Position numbers and translations under genes: made by a program. From assembly GCA_040954595.2 (NCBI GenBank), contig CM082586.2, forward strand, positions 62,001 through 126,000: a DNA stretch of 64,000 bases, written 5' to 3'. This DNA is from Balanoglossus misakiensis. Taxonomy: Eukaryota > Hemichordata. The notes beneath the pieces are model-generated. The model worked only from the letters and a program-made list of their open reading frames with translations. It was not told the DNA's origin and did no database searches. Below, in pieces: positions 35,401-49,469 of the stretch (the first letter of the stretch is position 1; each line of letters starts with the position of its first letter).

Positions 35401-36918
35401 CAAACATCACAGAGCCATATTTCACACATCTGATACACGACATGACAGATATCGATCGCGCTATTGATCAGTTGGAGAGAATAAAGGGTATATTCATCGA
35501 GGACGTAAGAAGAAAATGTCTGTATTTCAAAATGGCTTGCAAAGACTTGCAATCTTTGGACATCTTCTGGTCGGAATATCAAGACGGAAGACTGAATGCA
35601 ATGTTCCAGAACGAACTTGTCAATGAAAGAACGCTCAAAATCGCACAGGCTTCCGAGATCGTGCTCCGGACGACAATTACTGAATTAGATTACGCCAATT
35701 GCATCCAGGATCTGACAACACCACTGGTGGACTCAGCAAAGAAATCAAAGACAGCCTCCAAATACAAACCGTCTCTGAGAGTGAGACAACTCGCTGTACC
35801 CAAGAAAAGGAGAACCTCGAAAATGGTCAAGAAAACCTTCCATCTCGAGGACGAGGTCGCCGCGACGCCGAAAGTTCCCAACCCGTCGCCAGAAGTTCCA
35901 CTGTCACAGTTGCTAAAGGTTGATCGCCGTGAAAAGCCTGAACAACACGACGAAACAGTAGAAGATGGCGATGACGTAGCCTCTCAACGTCCAATCAGTG
36001 GACGTGTAACAAAACAGAAGAGACGATCAAAATCAACCGTGGAAGACGTGAAAGAATTCGGACGAAAATTGACGCAGATGATATCAGATGGTAAGTAACT
36101 GCTAGAGTTCAATGTGTTGTGGTTGGTGACTGTTTATGACTGACAGGGTAAAAGTTGACTACCTTAGCTGCGTGGCAGAGGCAAGGGTAATATTTTCAGT
36201 TTCCGTTTTTAAGCATCGATCAATATTATCATACATTAATGGTTGACCTTTTTGGTTTGAAGGTCTCGGTGAAAACGCAGAACCAGCAGCAACGGCGATG
36301 GAGTTAAACAGAGCGCGGGAAATTGTGCGAAAGTCCCTAGAAAAGACAGGTGCGGATTACGCCCTATTTGAACTTGAAATCCAACGCTTCATACAAGCTT
36401 TGAAATCCGTCAAACCGATCAAAGTATCAAAAATTTGCACCTTTTCAGAAGTTGAAATGTACGCCAAGAAAGCAGTTGAAAAGGCTCGTTGGCAAACACC
36501 GTCACCGGGTCTGGTTATTAAGAGTAAAGACGGGAAGAAACTGGAGAGAAAAAGTTCGTTGACCGATGAACTGCTGAATGTCCAGTTTATCGAGGAATTT
36601 CTGAACACCATCAATGAATTGAGAATCATACGAAAGCTTTTCGATGAGAAGATTTGGTCAACATTGTCCACATTTTCCAAAACGGAAGGCCCAAATCAAC
36701 GCAAAATGAAAGAAGAAATGGTGAAGATTCTTGCCAAGTGGGACAAACTACTCGCAGAGGATAATAATTTCTCGAATCTGACATTTCCTGGTGTCAAGCA
36801 AGAACTGAAGCCTTACCAAGTCCGTTGCTATGGCGGCGTGGTCAGTGTTGTCCGCCATATTGTTGAGGTTGCAAAAAGTATCGACACCCCGTTGGAGAGT
36901 TACCTGGAATACAGCTAA
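29418..36918 (+). CDS. Death-domain protein of 799 residues, function unknown
   Basis: Exons 29418-29448, 31791-32087, 32819-32941, 33113-33217, 34903-36090 and 36263-36918. They sum to 2400 nt with an unbroken frame and stop TAA at 36916-36918, and all introns are phase 1. Residues 11-88 form a death domain: REWAYLAGILGLQEYNVGDI carries the typical Trp/Leu core, followed by KYEMLLLWKQIYG and VETLASALDKM. Death domains mediate homotypic assembly in apoptosis and innate-immune signalling. Then come a basic Arg/Pro-rich linker, an acidic low-complexity stretch with SVACQTD (residues 281-287), and two long helical, charged segments (about 345-470 and the last 220 residues) that I do not recognise. 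There is no second death-fold, kinase, TIR or transmembrane segment. The start ATG lies in ATGGCGGAG, a YY1/TISU-like initiator context. Confidence 0.85.
29449..31790 (+). other. Intron 1 of the death-domain gene
   Basis: A 2.3-kb intron (GTAAGA to TTTCAG). No internal exon recognised; it holds an X-box match at 29765. Confidence 0.7.
29765..29778. promoter_or_regulatory. RFX X-box match in first intron of death-domain gene
   Basis: GTATCTATGGTAAC fits GTHNYY-AT-RRNAAC exactly. It is 350 bp downstream of the start codon, in intron 1. Confidence 0.35.
33218..34902 (+). other. Intron 4 of the death-domain gene
   Basis: A 1.7-kb intron (GTTAGA to CATAG). AT-rich, with no further exon or repeat recognised. 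Confidence 0.65.
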
Positions 36919-38052
36919 TTCGCGACAGAGACTGGTTTCCCGCCGATGGAAGGAAGTATTAGACTATTCAAAATGTCCCTTGCGAATATTTCTCAGTAAA
37001 ATGACTGACTAGGCGGCATTGTGTGCGGTAACAGCTACAAACTAATTATAAATGCCCCACACCGAACAGGGCGTCTTCATATAACATTTACTTATTACAC
37101 ACTCTTCTGTTTTGAAATAGGATTTTTCAACTTCGTGCCATATATATGTATTGAAAAACATAGATTTTTTAAAACGTAAAATATGATATTTTCGAAAGAT
37201 TTTCCCCGGTTTTGACAGCATATAACATGAAACTGCTGTCTTGGTTTCGGGGTAGCCAGCCACTACGAACGAAACCACGTGAGTGTTTTGATGTGAAATA
37301 CAAGGCTGAGCTTTCATAGCATGTAAAATAGACATTTCATTTGTATGTGTACTTTTCCCGCCAGGGACTGAATATTCATCTCAAATTGCCAAAGGATTTG
37401 TTTTGTATTTTATAAGTTTTTGGTCTTCCTATAGCATTTGTGAAATTTATAGTCAACCACATTTCATACGGTGAGACAATCTGCTCAAATTTTCAGAGTC
37501 TTGGGGGCGCTCTAGACCGACATCTTACTACATTTGTAACTTTAAAACCATGAAGCTTGCATTGTACCAGTATTAATGTGTTTAGATCACTGCTACTGTC
37601 ATGTCATGTCGTTTTAAACTATATACAACTACACTTAAATGTTAATGTAGAAAATGTTTGATTTATTTGAATGCGGAAGTAGCTTTGTGTTACCCATGAT
37701 CAAGCACGATTCAGAGAATTTAATTTTTGTAAGTAAACGTGTGTGAAATTGTACATTTTTAAATACGAATAGAGTTATTGTACGTATTGGCGTCATATTT
37801 TCGTTTCCCATGAGAAATTAGTGATGTGCTTTTGAGAACAGACCTATAACCACCGGCCGTCGACGACAACTATGAGAAAGCCACATTTTAAGAGAATCGA
37901 CTGTCGTCATAATCTCAACAAAAAGATTGCGTTTTGGCTATCGTGTGGACCGCAACTCTGAAGAGTTTTCGATGAAGGGTTAAACAATTTTGTTCACTTT
38001 TCATCATTTCAGTCGAGTGAAACGAGCGTAATTATCATTATTTTAATAACAA

Positions 38053-38076
38053 AATAAAGATTCCCGCGGTAATAAA
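38053..38076 (+). terminator. Candidate poly(A) signals for the death-domain gene
   Basis: AATAAA at 38053-38058 and 38071-38076, about 1.1 kb after the stop codon. No closer canonical signal was seen. Confidence 0.35.
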
Positions 38077-38603
38077 GTGAAAGTATTATATATCCATATA
38101 GTTGATGTCATTTGGCTTTGTAAGGGTGAAATGCATGATGTTTATTTACTCGGTTTTAAAGCCAAAGCAGAAAATTGTCACTTCTTTCGGAGACCTTATT
38201 ATCGAACACGTGACCATGCCAAGCTTATTAAACTTTTATGAGTTTCAATATCCGGCGTCAGGACGGTTGTGTGTCTTCTGATAGATGCGCTCATATTTCG
38301 TTGTATTCAATCGTGTTATTGGTTTTCGTTTGGATTCAAATCAAAACGTACCTAAAACTGTCGCTTTGCCTTAACGATGTATGTCTGTGTTGAGCCAGAC
38401 TTCAATTCCTGGCCAGACAAAATAATCGGGTTTAGTTCTCTGACCATGCGATCGACTGGCGTTATGTCATTCGAAAGAAAAGAATCAATTATGTCATAGT
38501 ATTCCATAGTCTTACTCACCGATCCGTAAGGTCAAGCGAAAGTCTCGTATAATATATAATACGAACCATGGCCGTTTTAACGACTCTGTGATAAAACAAA
38601 ATT

Positions 38604-38631
38604 CACAACAACAACAACATCAACAACAACA
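38604..38631. repeat. CAA microsatellite
   Basis: (ACA)n with one CAT interruption, followed by a T-run and an ACAG acceptor-like site. Confidence 0.8.
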
Positions 38632-38896
38632 TTTTTTTTCGTATTTTCTTACAGACATTTCGGAGTTTGTCTACAAGTCATGCTCTTGGGATGGCGTGTT
38701 ACCTCAAATCACAGATATGCAACCCTATGATGCTAACGTAATGCAACATACATCCCTGCCTACAGTGGTATCGACCTCCAATAAATGTCATTTTAATTTG
38801 AATGCAGCTTTCAGAGTTATAAATATTTGAAACCGTCCGTATGAAGCAATCTCATTTGTAGTTAATTTACAATAGAAATCCTGTCATTTTGCTTAG

Positions 38897-39065
38897 ATCA
38901 CCCGGAAACGTTCGTTCTCGTTGACTCGAGGTCAAATACTACGCTGAATTCCATCGCTATTCTCTCTGATGCCAGAACCGTACTCAACGAAAGCATCCAC
39001 GTCATCTTCATTTATTTGATCTGTAAAGATGATGAGAAGTTTAGTTTCCCGATTACAGGCTGCGG
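38897..39065 (+). other. Candidate orphan coding exon
   Basis: Bounded by TTGCTTAG and GTAAGT. It is open in the phase-1 frame for about 55 residues of protein-like composition (for example ETFVLVDSRSNTTL and FSFPITGCG). No family is recognised and no joining exon with a matching phase is certain; a similar open stretch at 38655 precedes it. Chance is a real alternative. Confidence 0.22.
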
Positions 39066-39532
39066 GTAAGTTCATCCTCTGACCCTCCTAATGGGCAAAC
39101 CGGACATGTGGGACACCTTGGTAAGTACATGTATTGATAAAAAAGCTGAAACAATCATAACGCCTTTTATATCTCAATATCAACCTTTCTTCTAAGAAGA
39201 AAACTCTAAAGGATCTCGGGTCTCTTAAGGCAACAGCTTTTGCGAATAGAGATTAATGGACCCACTTAGGCTTATACACGTTGTCCTAAATTTCTAGTGT
39301 CTTAGGTTTGCCGCCTCAGAGTCAAGTCCAGTCATACAACACTGTAAAGCAAATTTTTGGGCCTTATTTATTTCTATTTAATTGTCACGTTCATTTTATA
39401 CGAATTACGCGATAGCTAGTAGGCCTACATAATTTTCACAACGATACACTGGAAAACGTAGAACGTAGAGTTCATGAGAAAGCGTGCGCCCTCACAAGAC
39501 AACCCCTGTGTTTATCTCCATGGAGATTCAAA

Positions 39533-39546
39533 ATGGCGGCTCGCAG
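39533..39546 (+). promoter_or_regulatory. YY1/TISU-like start element and possible first exon
   Basis: AAAATGGCGGCTCGCAG followed directly by GTAAAT. ATGGCGGC is the core shared by YY1 sites and TISU initiators. It may mark a transcription start, about 2 kb upstream of MORN2. Its coding phase (2) does not match the next MORN2 exon. Confidence 0.35.
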
Positions 39547-40071
39547 GTAAATGTTGTTTACAGCCAGAGAACCAGTTCCATCGGTGAAATTTGGCCGCAT
39601 TGTGTGTATATGTGCAAGTCTTGAAGCATTCCTCACATTTCAACTGACGTAAGCGTTGTTATAAGTCACCATGCCAGGTAAGATTTTGTCCTCGATCACA
39701 ATAACCACTAATTATTTCGTTGAATTAAAAAAATGCGGTGTGTTGATGTTCGAATGAATACATAGAAGTAGAACAATCGAGTTGTGCAATCGAACACCGT
39801 TCGTCAATAAAGAATCGAAGATCTAAATCGTTCAGGGTTTCTAAATATGCATTGTCTGTGGTTTTGTTGCTGGCTTTGCTAATGGCGACTATAGTGTCCT
39901 CTTGTTGAGATTTCGTCCCTTATCGAGGAGAATTCCCTGTCACTCACTGTCACCGAAAAGTGTTGTCCACATATATATGGAAGTCAATCAATGACCTCTA
40001 ACCGTAACGTGCTGTAGGTCCCAAAGAGCATTAATTAGACAAAGTTCGCGAACATTCAAACGAAGTCCAGT

Positions 40072-40099
40072 ATGGAAGACGAGTTTGCAGACATCGACG
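40072..40099 (+). CDS. Possible alternative first coding exon of MORN2
   Basis: ATG opens MEDEFADID and ends in phase 1 at a GTACGT donor. MORN2 exon 42579 also begins in phase 1, so splicing would give a protein with a different short N-terminus. A second small candidate, ATGCCAG before GTAAGA at 39671-39677, is also phase 1. Both are inference without transcript support. Confidence 0.3.
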
Positions 40100-40892
40100 G
40101 TACGTACTTGTATTACTAGCACAACATTACTGCTGTGAACAACATCGTCAAGCTAGCAGCACCCGAAGCTAACGAGAATTATGCTATTGCCGAGGCATCA
40201 ACTCAGCCCGGCTCGACAAAAGCTTCAGAGCTTGTTTCTGTATAGAGCTACCACTGTAGAATTTGTCAGTGTACAGATTTGGGTCAACAGAATTACCTAT
40301 TTGGCCAGCTACATGTTTTAAAAATGGACTGAGAGTGTGCACACATATTTCAGTGTGTGGTACTGTATTGAAGGCCAATCAGGAGGGGGAGCAACCAGAA
40401 GCACACCACAGTCAGAAAACATGTCTATATTTGGGCTCCCTTGGGGTAGTATCTCAAAATACAGTTCCTTGCAAGTTGTATGAACTGTGCAGATCAGATG
40501 ACTCTTGGGTGTGGATCACTTTGCCTTGATTTCCATCTGTCCTCATGCTTAATTAAAATAGGGTTTCCAGTAACCCCTGGAGCCTTAACTAAGTTCTTAA
40601 GTTTTATTTTTGTTAAGAACTTTGTAATATCTTGGAATAGTTAGAAGGTAGTCTAAATTTCCAAGCGTATTGATGAAAGAAATCATTCTGTTCTTTGTGT
40701 TGTCAAAAACAAACTTCCATTGTTCATGTGATACTGACCACACACATCTTGTCAATTTCCAAACTGATTTTGAAACAGAACAGCTGCCACTAACTCACAT
40801 CTAAGTTGTTACTAATAAATGTTTTTGTTGGGAACAGAATAGCTATACTATAACACCAACTTAACCAACATATCACTCAATCAAGTAACAGT

Positions 40893-40906
40893 GTTTCCTT
40901 GGCAAC
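40893..40906. promoter_or_regulatory. X-box-like RFX site upstream of MORN2
   Basis: GTTTCCTTGGCAAC: both RFX half-sites with a two-base spacer TT instead of AT, about 630 bp upstream of the MORN2 ATG. Confidence 0.35.
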
Positions 40907-41148
40907 CTTACCACTTAATCCCTATTTGAGAGCTTACAATGGAACTGAAATGAAACCTCTAGCATTTCATAGAGTTTGATTTCTGATTGTAACTGCAAGA
41001 AAGCTAACAATAGGTGTAGTGTGATACACATCAACTATGCATGTAATATTGGTGTGTATTACACCTTTACATCTGTAGTGCAGTTGTAACCTGACACATG
41101 GCATCTCTGATTCTGTTATCAAGGAGGACCATGCCAACATTCCAAAGG

Positions 41149-41357
41149 TATTAAGGAGGATCATGCATTTGCAATCACAATTAGACAGGCATTCTGACCA
41201 CAACCAGTTATTATCTACATACATCACTGTAATGAGTTTTCAACTAGCGATATTAATGTTTACAGCAAAGATGTTAAGTCTGGATTATGATGAATGTACA
41301 GTATTCTGTCTTTGCTGCTTAGTAAAGACATGTATATATGGGAGACCCTCCTTAATA
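41149..41357. mobile_element. Small inverted-repeat element (MITE-like)
   Basis: TATTAAGGAGGATC at the left end and GACCCTCCTTAATA at the right end are inverted copies with one mismatch, about 210 bp apart, with TA at each edge. Short terminal inverted repeats with TA flanks suit a non-autonomous Tc1/mariner-like element, but one copy cannot prove it. A partial AAGGAGGACCATGC lies just upstream at 41121. Confidence 0.35.
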
Positions 41358-41535
41358 AGAAGACTTACCTGTTGGGTGTAGTGCTGTTTGTTTGTTAGGT
41401 CAGCTTAGAGTGGTGTAAACATTGACTGCTACACTCAGACTTGAGTCACTCGTATGCCTGCGTCTTGGAAGAACAGACCAAGGTTGTCTATGTGAAAGAA
41501 CAGCTAGGCCTCATTTGTAATATTTCGGTGGCAGC

Positions 41536-43757
<2,222 letters not shown>

Positions 43758-43903
43758 TCAATATCTTGACATTTTTCTACTTACATGTATTCATTTAAGT
43801 TTTATAAAAAAAAGGAAATTTGCTGACAGGAGACTATGTGTATGAAGACATGGAAAAGAGTGAAAAAAGTAAACGTAAACTGAGATTTTTTGTATATAAT
43901 CGG

Positions 43904-43909
43904 TTTATT
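43904..43909 (-). terminator. Poly(A) signal for the minus-strand gene 44492-45559
   Basis: TTTATT on the plus strand (AATAAA on the minus), about 580 bases past that gene's stop. Using it would overlap the MORN2 3' UTR. Confidence 0.35.
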
Positions 43910-44077
43910 TCATTAAATGTAAAATGACGTCAATGCAAGTAGCAAAACGTACTGTGGAATACATCTGTCTGTCATTACTCGTAGAAAATGTACCAATCTA
44001 ATTAATGTTGTAAACTCTGACCCTATTTCATAACAAGGTTCCGAGGAGTAAACACTTGACCTCGCCAGTTTGCAAAC

Positions 44078-44083
44078 AATAAA
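44078..44083 (+). terminator. Poly(A) signal of MORN2
   Basis: AATAAA in ACAATAAATC, about 320 bases after the MORN2 stop codon. Confidence 0.5.
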
Positions 44084-44491
44084 TCACATAATTCCACAGA
44101 GTGCCTATTCAGAAGCACTCATAAATTTTTCCCGCTGTAAAATACATAAAAATGCAAATGATTCTATCCATTTTAAATAGGCTACCCTAATTTGTGACGT
44201 GGCGGGTTCATTATTCTGAAAAGAGAAGATTGGCAGAGAGACAATGATCAAATACATCACTAATCATTATTACTTAAAGTGTAAAGTTTGCTTTTTTATA
44301 TGAAAATTCATATGTGTCACAGTTATTTATATGATAGCAGATGAGATGTCAAATTAATTATGAAAATTGTTGGCTGACCCCCTTTCTGCAAACATGCCAG
44401 CTGCACCATGGTAAAGATAAAATTGTGCTCAGACAGTGAGACATGCAATAGAAAAGAGTTAATATGATTCTTTATATGAAAACATGGACGT

Positions 44492-45559
44492 TCAAAAACA
44501 TTGTTGTATGGCATTCAAAATGGCGATATCTTCACAAAATTGCACAAGTCCTGTATTTTGTTCACGGTCGAGTACTTCACAGATAGCATTTCGTCGTTTG
44601 TATCGGTTGTCTTTCAAATATTTATCTAACTTTTTGTCCTTCCACGCGCTTTGTTTTTCACTATATGGACGGAAATCGAGATCGCCTGCTGTATACAGAT
44701 CTTCTCTCCTGAAACCTATTTCATAATGAACTTGGGTCGGACGTTTTATCACTTCAGGCGAAACAGTTTTAGCGACAGGAGGTACCCTGCCTCCACGACG
44801 CCCCCTAGAAGAGCCAACTTCTTTAACATGTGCACCGATGGGAGGCAAAGATTCCTTATATCGCAGCTGAACGTTTCCATGTTTTGAGTTTTTAATGTCC
44901 GGGGAGTCTACAAAGTAAAGACCACACTTTTGACCGCTTAAATGATTCTCAGGGGAATGTTCACAAACGGTGATGGCAGGAACATGTAATTTATTAGCTG
45001 GCAATAATCCACTTCCCATGACACTATTTTCGTAAGAATTTCTCTCATGAAAACCATTGATTTTGTCCCACGGAACATTGTTGTAGGTTCTCTTTTTTTT
45101 CTTCCGCTTCCGCCCTTCGACTTGATTGCCATCTTTCAGATCCGCCATCTTTGTTTTCCCCGAATCCTTCTCTGGCTCCTCTGTTTGATACATAGAATGA
45201 TGGCCGACGAGATTTTCACGTGAAGCCGGGGACGCTAATGGCGGTAGTTTAACAGGTTTTAAATTGGCAGTTTCCGTAGGATAGACACTTGACTTTGAAG
45301 TGTTGGCAGAATCGCCAAGTCGAACTGTGGATGTGTATGAGGATGAGTAGAGATCGTTATGACGGGTCTTTTGTCCAAAAGATGATCGGTAACCATCCAA
45401 AGCCATCATTCTGTCATCAAGTGGCGGCAGTGATCGATTATTGTCTCGTCTTCTGACATCACGACGGACGGTGGAATTTGGCGGTCGCCCCCGTCGTACA
45501 TTTTCCATCATGTTTATTCCATTAAAGCGGGTTGAAATTCCACGGATTATATTCTTCAT
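44492..45559 (-). CDS. Unrecognised 355-residue basic protein, single exon
   Basis: The ATG at 45557-45559 is immediately preceded by an in-frame TAG, so the start is fixed within this exon. I do not recognise the family. The protein is rich in Arg, Lys, Ser and Pro. Residues 149-157 (GRKRKKKKR) look like a nuclear localisation or nucleic-acid-binding stretch. The motif (S/K)LPP(L/I) appears three times, near residues 43, 104 and 238. The C-terminal third is denser and more ordered (HYEIGFRREDLYTAGDLDF, then AWKDKKLDKYLKDNRYKRR), so it may be the conserved domain. No membrane segment or signal peptide is seen. It is convergent with MORN2. Two X-box-like sites about 690 and 880 bp upstream make a cilium-related role possible; that is inference. 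Confidence 0.75.
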   Translation of the reverse strand: MKNIIRGISTRFNGINMMENVRRGRPPNSTVRRDVRRRDNNRSLPPLDDRMMALDGYRSSFGQKTRHNDLYSSSYTSTVRLGDSANTSKSSVYPTETANLKPVKLPPLASPASRENLVGHHSMYQTEEPEKDSGKTKMADLKDGNQVEGRKRKKKKRTYNNVPWDKINGFHERNSYENSVMGSGLLPANKLHVPAITVCEHSPENHLSGQKCGLYFVDSPDIKNSKHGNVQLRYKESLPPIGAHVKEVGSSRGRRGGRVPPVAKTVSPEVIKRPTQVHYEIGFRREDLYTAGDLDFRPYSEKQSAWKDKKLDKYLKDNRYKRRNAICEVLDREQNTGLVQFCEDIAILNAIQQCF

Positions 45560-46247
45560 CTAGTCCATTTACATGTTAAACAACAAACTGATGCAAATTC
45601 AACTCCAGCCATGATTCTATCGTTGGCAGAAAAATCGAGGCTTAAAAACATATATTATATCCCGCGCCTCCATCCTACCAGATTCTAAGCCACAAAGACT
45701 CAGATCAAATAGGGATGCAGTCTTCAATATAGTAGCAATCTGTGGAAATATAATAAAGTACGAAATTGATAACGTCAGCATGATTTCAATTGGGAATTAC
45801 CATAGCATTGGAATTATATTCAAAGGTAAACCATTATACTGAAAATCATTTCATGGTTGATTGGTAACAACATAGACTTATCGATCATAGCTTTGCAAAA
45901 CGACTCAGTCTAGTATTTTATTACAAAGGCATACGCATGCGCATATGCAATGGCGAGCTGGAAACTGTTGTTCATGATCTTGTTTATCAAAAGCAGGTTG
46001 CCTTAGGAACATAACGTTTCGCTTATCAAGTCTCCAGCCACGTGTGCGCTTTCTCACGATTATCGAATGACGTACACAGTTTGGGAGCAAGACGACATTG
46101 TCAAGTGTTCTGTTTTACCCACGCAAATAATTGGAAGATGAAGACTCTAAAATAGACACGAGCAGGTTTGTTTTGTGGCAGAGAGTGTTAACGAAGTGCA
46201 AGCTATAATGAGATCCGCCAGGATATCAATAAAGTGTTACACCGCTG

Positions 46248-46448
46248 ATTGCCATAGTAACTGCTCGAGGATTTTTGGACATCGACATATATATTTGATC
46301 CTCTTATAAACCTGTCCTTCATATTCACCTGACTAATGCAGTTCGTGAAATCTTTTCAGTCACAGTCTCTGCCCACTAAGCCCCTTTAGACTTTGTGTCG
46401 CTTGCCGCTTAATCGTTACAACGTGAGGTTACCAGTTGCCACGGAAAC
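46248..46448. promoter_or_regulatory. Two X-box-like sites upstream of the minus-strand gene
   Basis: ATTGCCATAGTAAC at 46248-46261 is a near match, and GTTGCCACGGAAAC at 46435-46448 has intact half-sites with AC as spacer. They lie about 690 and 880 bp upstream of the ATG at 45559. Confidence 0.4.
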
Positions 46449-49348
46449 GGTCCAACCAGTGCCTACGCACATCGAATATATCATTGCAGATCTTCGCTGG
46501 TTTCACTCATTCTTGGTCTATTTATCTCGTTCTTTTCCGACATTTTAACGGTCTAAAGATCGCTAATGGGATTCTATGGGATTACTGTTACTGTCACCGG
46601 CTTATATGTACGAACTTTTAAAGTCAGCGTGCTTCTTGACTACATGTTGGTTTTGCATTTAGGCTATGCACGTCTCGACTCTTGAATCGGAATAATTTAA
46701 ATGGATCAACATGTACAGACACGTGGTGGTGCTGATTCCTTGCTTCGTGCTCAGATTTCATGGTGAGGCACGTCGAGCAGCTCACCTATGGAGTGAAATG
46801 TATCCCGTTTCTCCAGGGTGCACTTCGACGGTGGTTTCAAACCGCGCATCAATGATGCAGTTCGTAATATCAGCAAGGCGTAATGAAACAGTGATGGAAA
46901 TAGGTGCTCCCATAAAAGGTGTGCGGGTATGTGCCCCCCCCCCCCCGATGGGCCAGTTTTTCACTAAAATACCTAAACATGTGTATAGAGTTTTATCCGA
47001 AAAAAAAAAACTAAACATTTGTCGATAACATAAGAAGTGTCCCAATGCTTTTGAAAATCACATGCAACAGAATAACTCAAGGCACAGAGAATATCTGGGT
47101 AAGTATCAGACAGATACTCCTGGTTATTAATAATGTCATACCATATGTCTAACGATAACATATTCTTCATGTCGTGCCGAAAAATTAAATGCCTGACTTT
47201 ATGCAAATATTGACGTAAAGTTAACATTTATTGAAAAGAACAAGGGTGATTTTTCTCTATGAAATTTGTGAAAACAAAAGTAACCAAGGGAACGGTGTAA
47301 ATAGTTGGTTAGGATATACAAAACGTTTACTGTGTATCGATAAATAAATCAACATGTAAACTACTCTACTATATAGTCAGCCCTACGGTGAATCTAAATC
47401 TGCACACGTCAAGCTGAAGTGTTTGTACACGATATTGTGATGTATTTGAATGTCGTAGTTTATCGCCATGGCAATAAGGTGGAAGGACTACCGTGCAGTT
47501 TTGTCTTACTTAAAAATGAGTCATTCAAGGTGATAATTAAACTCATCTTAGGATATATCATGCGGCCATTATGTAAGCATCAGATTGTTAATCGCAGAAA
47601 AAGGAAATTGTCTGATTTTTCCGAGTTGTGCAGTCATAGACCTGCACATGCATAAAATAGCGGGAATGCAATTAGGCCTACGTTCCTTTTCGTCGTTCAG
47701 TTGTAAAGTGTACGAAGATGTGAGTTGCCCTCGCTTGGAATTGGGGTTATACTGTCCAGGGTAGGATTACCCTACTTTCCTTGCAGCCGAAGGCTAATTG
47801 CACTTTCGATAATAGGTTTTGCTGTACCAAGGGATAGGTAAAACTATGCCGTATATTGCCATTCTCGCTTCGTGTCGAAAATCAGTACCCCTCCCCCGAT
47901 AATTAAAGTTGCGAATGAGATTGATGAGATTGATAAAATAGTTACAAAGATCGAAAGTGAATGATACACGAATCACTAAAATAACATTTTCTTATTCAAA
48001 CAAATATTATACATCTCCAGTGTCACCAGTCAAGCGACACCTATACAAAACAGTCAGAAGGGTAAGTGTAACAGAAACGCCAGGCTTTGTATTAAGGTTA
48101 CACATACCTTTTGTAAATAGTTATAATCAAAACCAGGGAATATAATCCAATAATAGTCCAGAAGATTTTGAGCAGGATAGACTATCCAGAAAATGGCATG
48201 TGATTACTTTACTAAACTTCAGACACCAGGTTTACATGCCTCAATGTCCTCTAGGAACACACATACAGTGCTCTGCCCATATTCATAGACATTGAAATCT
48301 CGGGGATAGTGAGACTAAACATATTGCCATCTTAACGGGAACGCAGTGTTTGGTCAAGTAAGCGGTGCTCCCATAGTTCCCTTTTTTGTAGTGGGGCTTT
48401 GGTGATTTAGTGATTAGTTCTGCCCACGCGGTGTTTCACAATGTTGAGGAGAAGCATTGAAAATCTAATGGATAATGACAGCCATATATACTCATTCTCG
48501 CTAACTCGTGAATGACCTTTTGCAAATACAACTTAACGGGTTCTGAGAAGGCTTTGTACGACTGGAGCTACACTTTGTAATGGGTTTTGTGAATATTGAA
48601 TCATCTGTTCACACGACATTCGCGAAGAAAGTAATGCCTACTTCGGAAATCGTTCCCATATCAAGCACTGTAAGTGGTGTTTTCTGTAAGCTTCGACTGA
48701 TATCTTGTACAGGAGGCTTATGTTGTTATCTACTAGAGCACAGCATCTAACAATGAATTTGAAGAATGAGTGCGAGATAGCGCATTCACTAATCAATATA
48801 ATTGGAGTTAAAGTGCGAAGTGGACAACTTTTGTCCATTACATTATTAATAACATGACCCCTGTTTGACACACGGGTAATAAAGCGTAAATTGTAGATTG
48901 AATGTATTCTGATGACATGAGGTGTGAGAACTGCGTTTACGATGTGTTTAGCTCACCATGCAGAAGAACAGTCATCACAATCAAACTAGAGTATTTTGTT
49001 TCTATTGTTCATATTTTATCAAACGAACCACAGCATGTTGTAGAAATTACAAGCAATCAACAAATGTGGTGCGTGTTACATTTGTGCCGGTCGTGAATGC
49101 GTCGAACTGTTTATGAACATTAAAGTAAGGCACATGGCTGTGAGCGACATTTGGAAGAATAAACTAAAAAACTGAAACTCAAATATTCATTTTCAGTGGC
49201 AAATTACAGTCAGGGAAACACGACATGTGATTAGTATTGATAAAGCATGTCGACTCATTTGACAATTACGCTTTTTCTCCCATTACGAGGACAGCTGTCC
49301 TCAATTTCTCATCCAGGTAGGTATTGTTAAAAATGTGTAAGATGAGAG

Positions 49349-49362
49349 GTTGCCATGGAAAC
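49349..49362. promoter_or_regulatory. Canonical RFX X-box in gene-poor interval
   Basis: GTTGCCATGGAAAC matches the X-box consensus on both strands. A second match lies 121 bp away at 49470. Confidence 0.45.
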
Positions 49363-49469
49363 AAAGGGAATTTAAAAAAGTTTCCCTCACCATGCCATAT
49401 CAATAACATGCCTGAGGTACCATCATTGGAATTGTGAAGAAAACTAAAATGATTTTGAAGAATCATGTT

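Larger units (their letters stand above)
36919..39532. other. Intergenic downstream of the death-domain gene
   Basis: Two poly(A) signals at 38053 and 38071 could end the death-domain transcript. A CAA-rich microsatellite lies at 38604-38631. Two short open stretches with splice-like ends at 38655-38830 and 38897-39065 are described separately. Confidence 0.5.

Noticed and set aside
46711-47028. 105-residue open frame near 46.7 kb
   Set aside because: No recognisable domain, crosses a variable poly-C run and lacks splice support.
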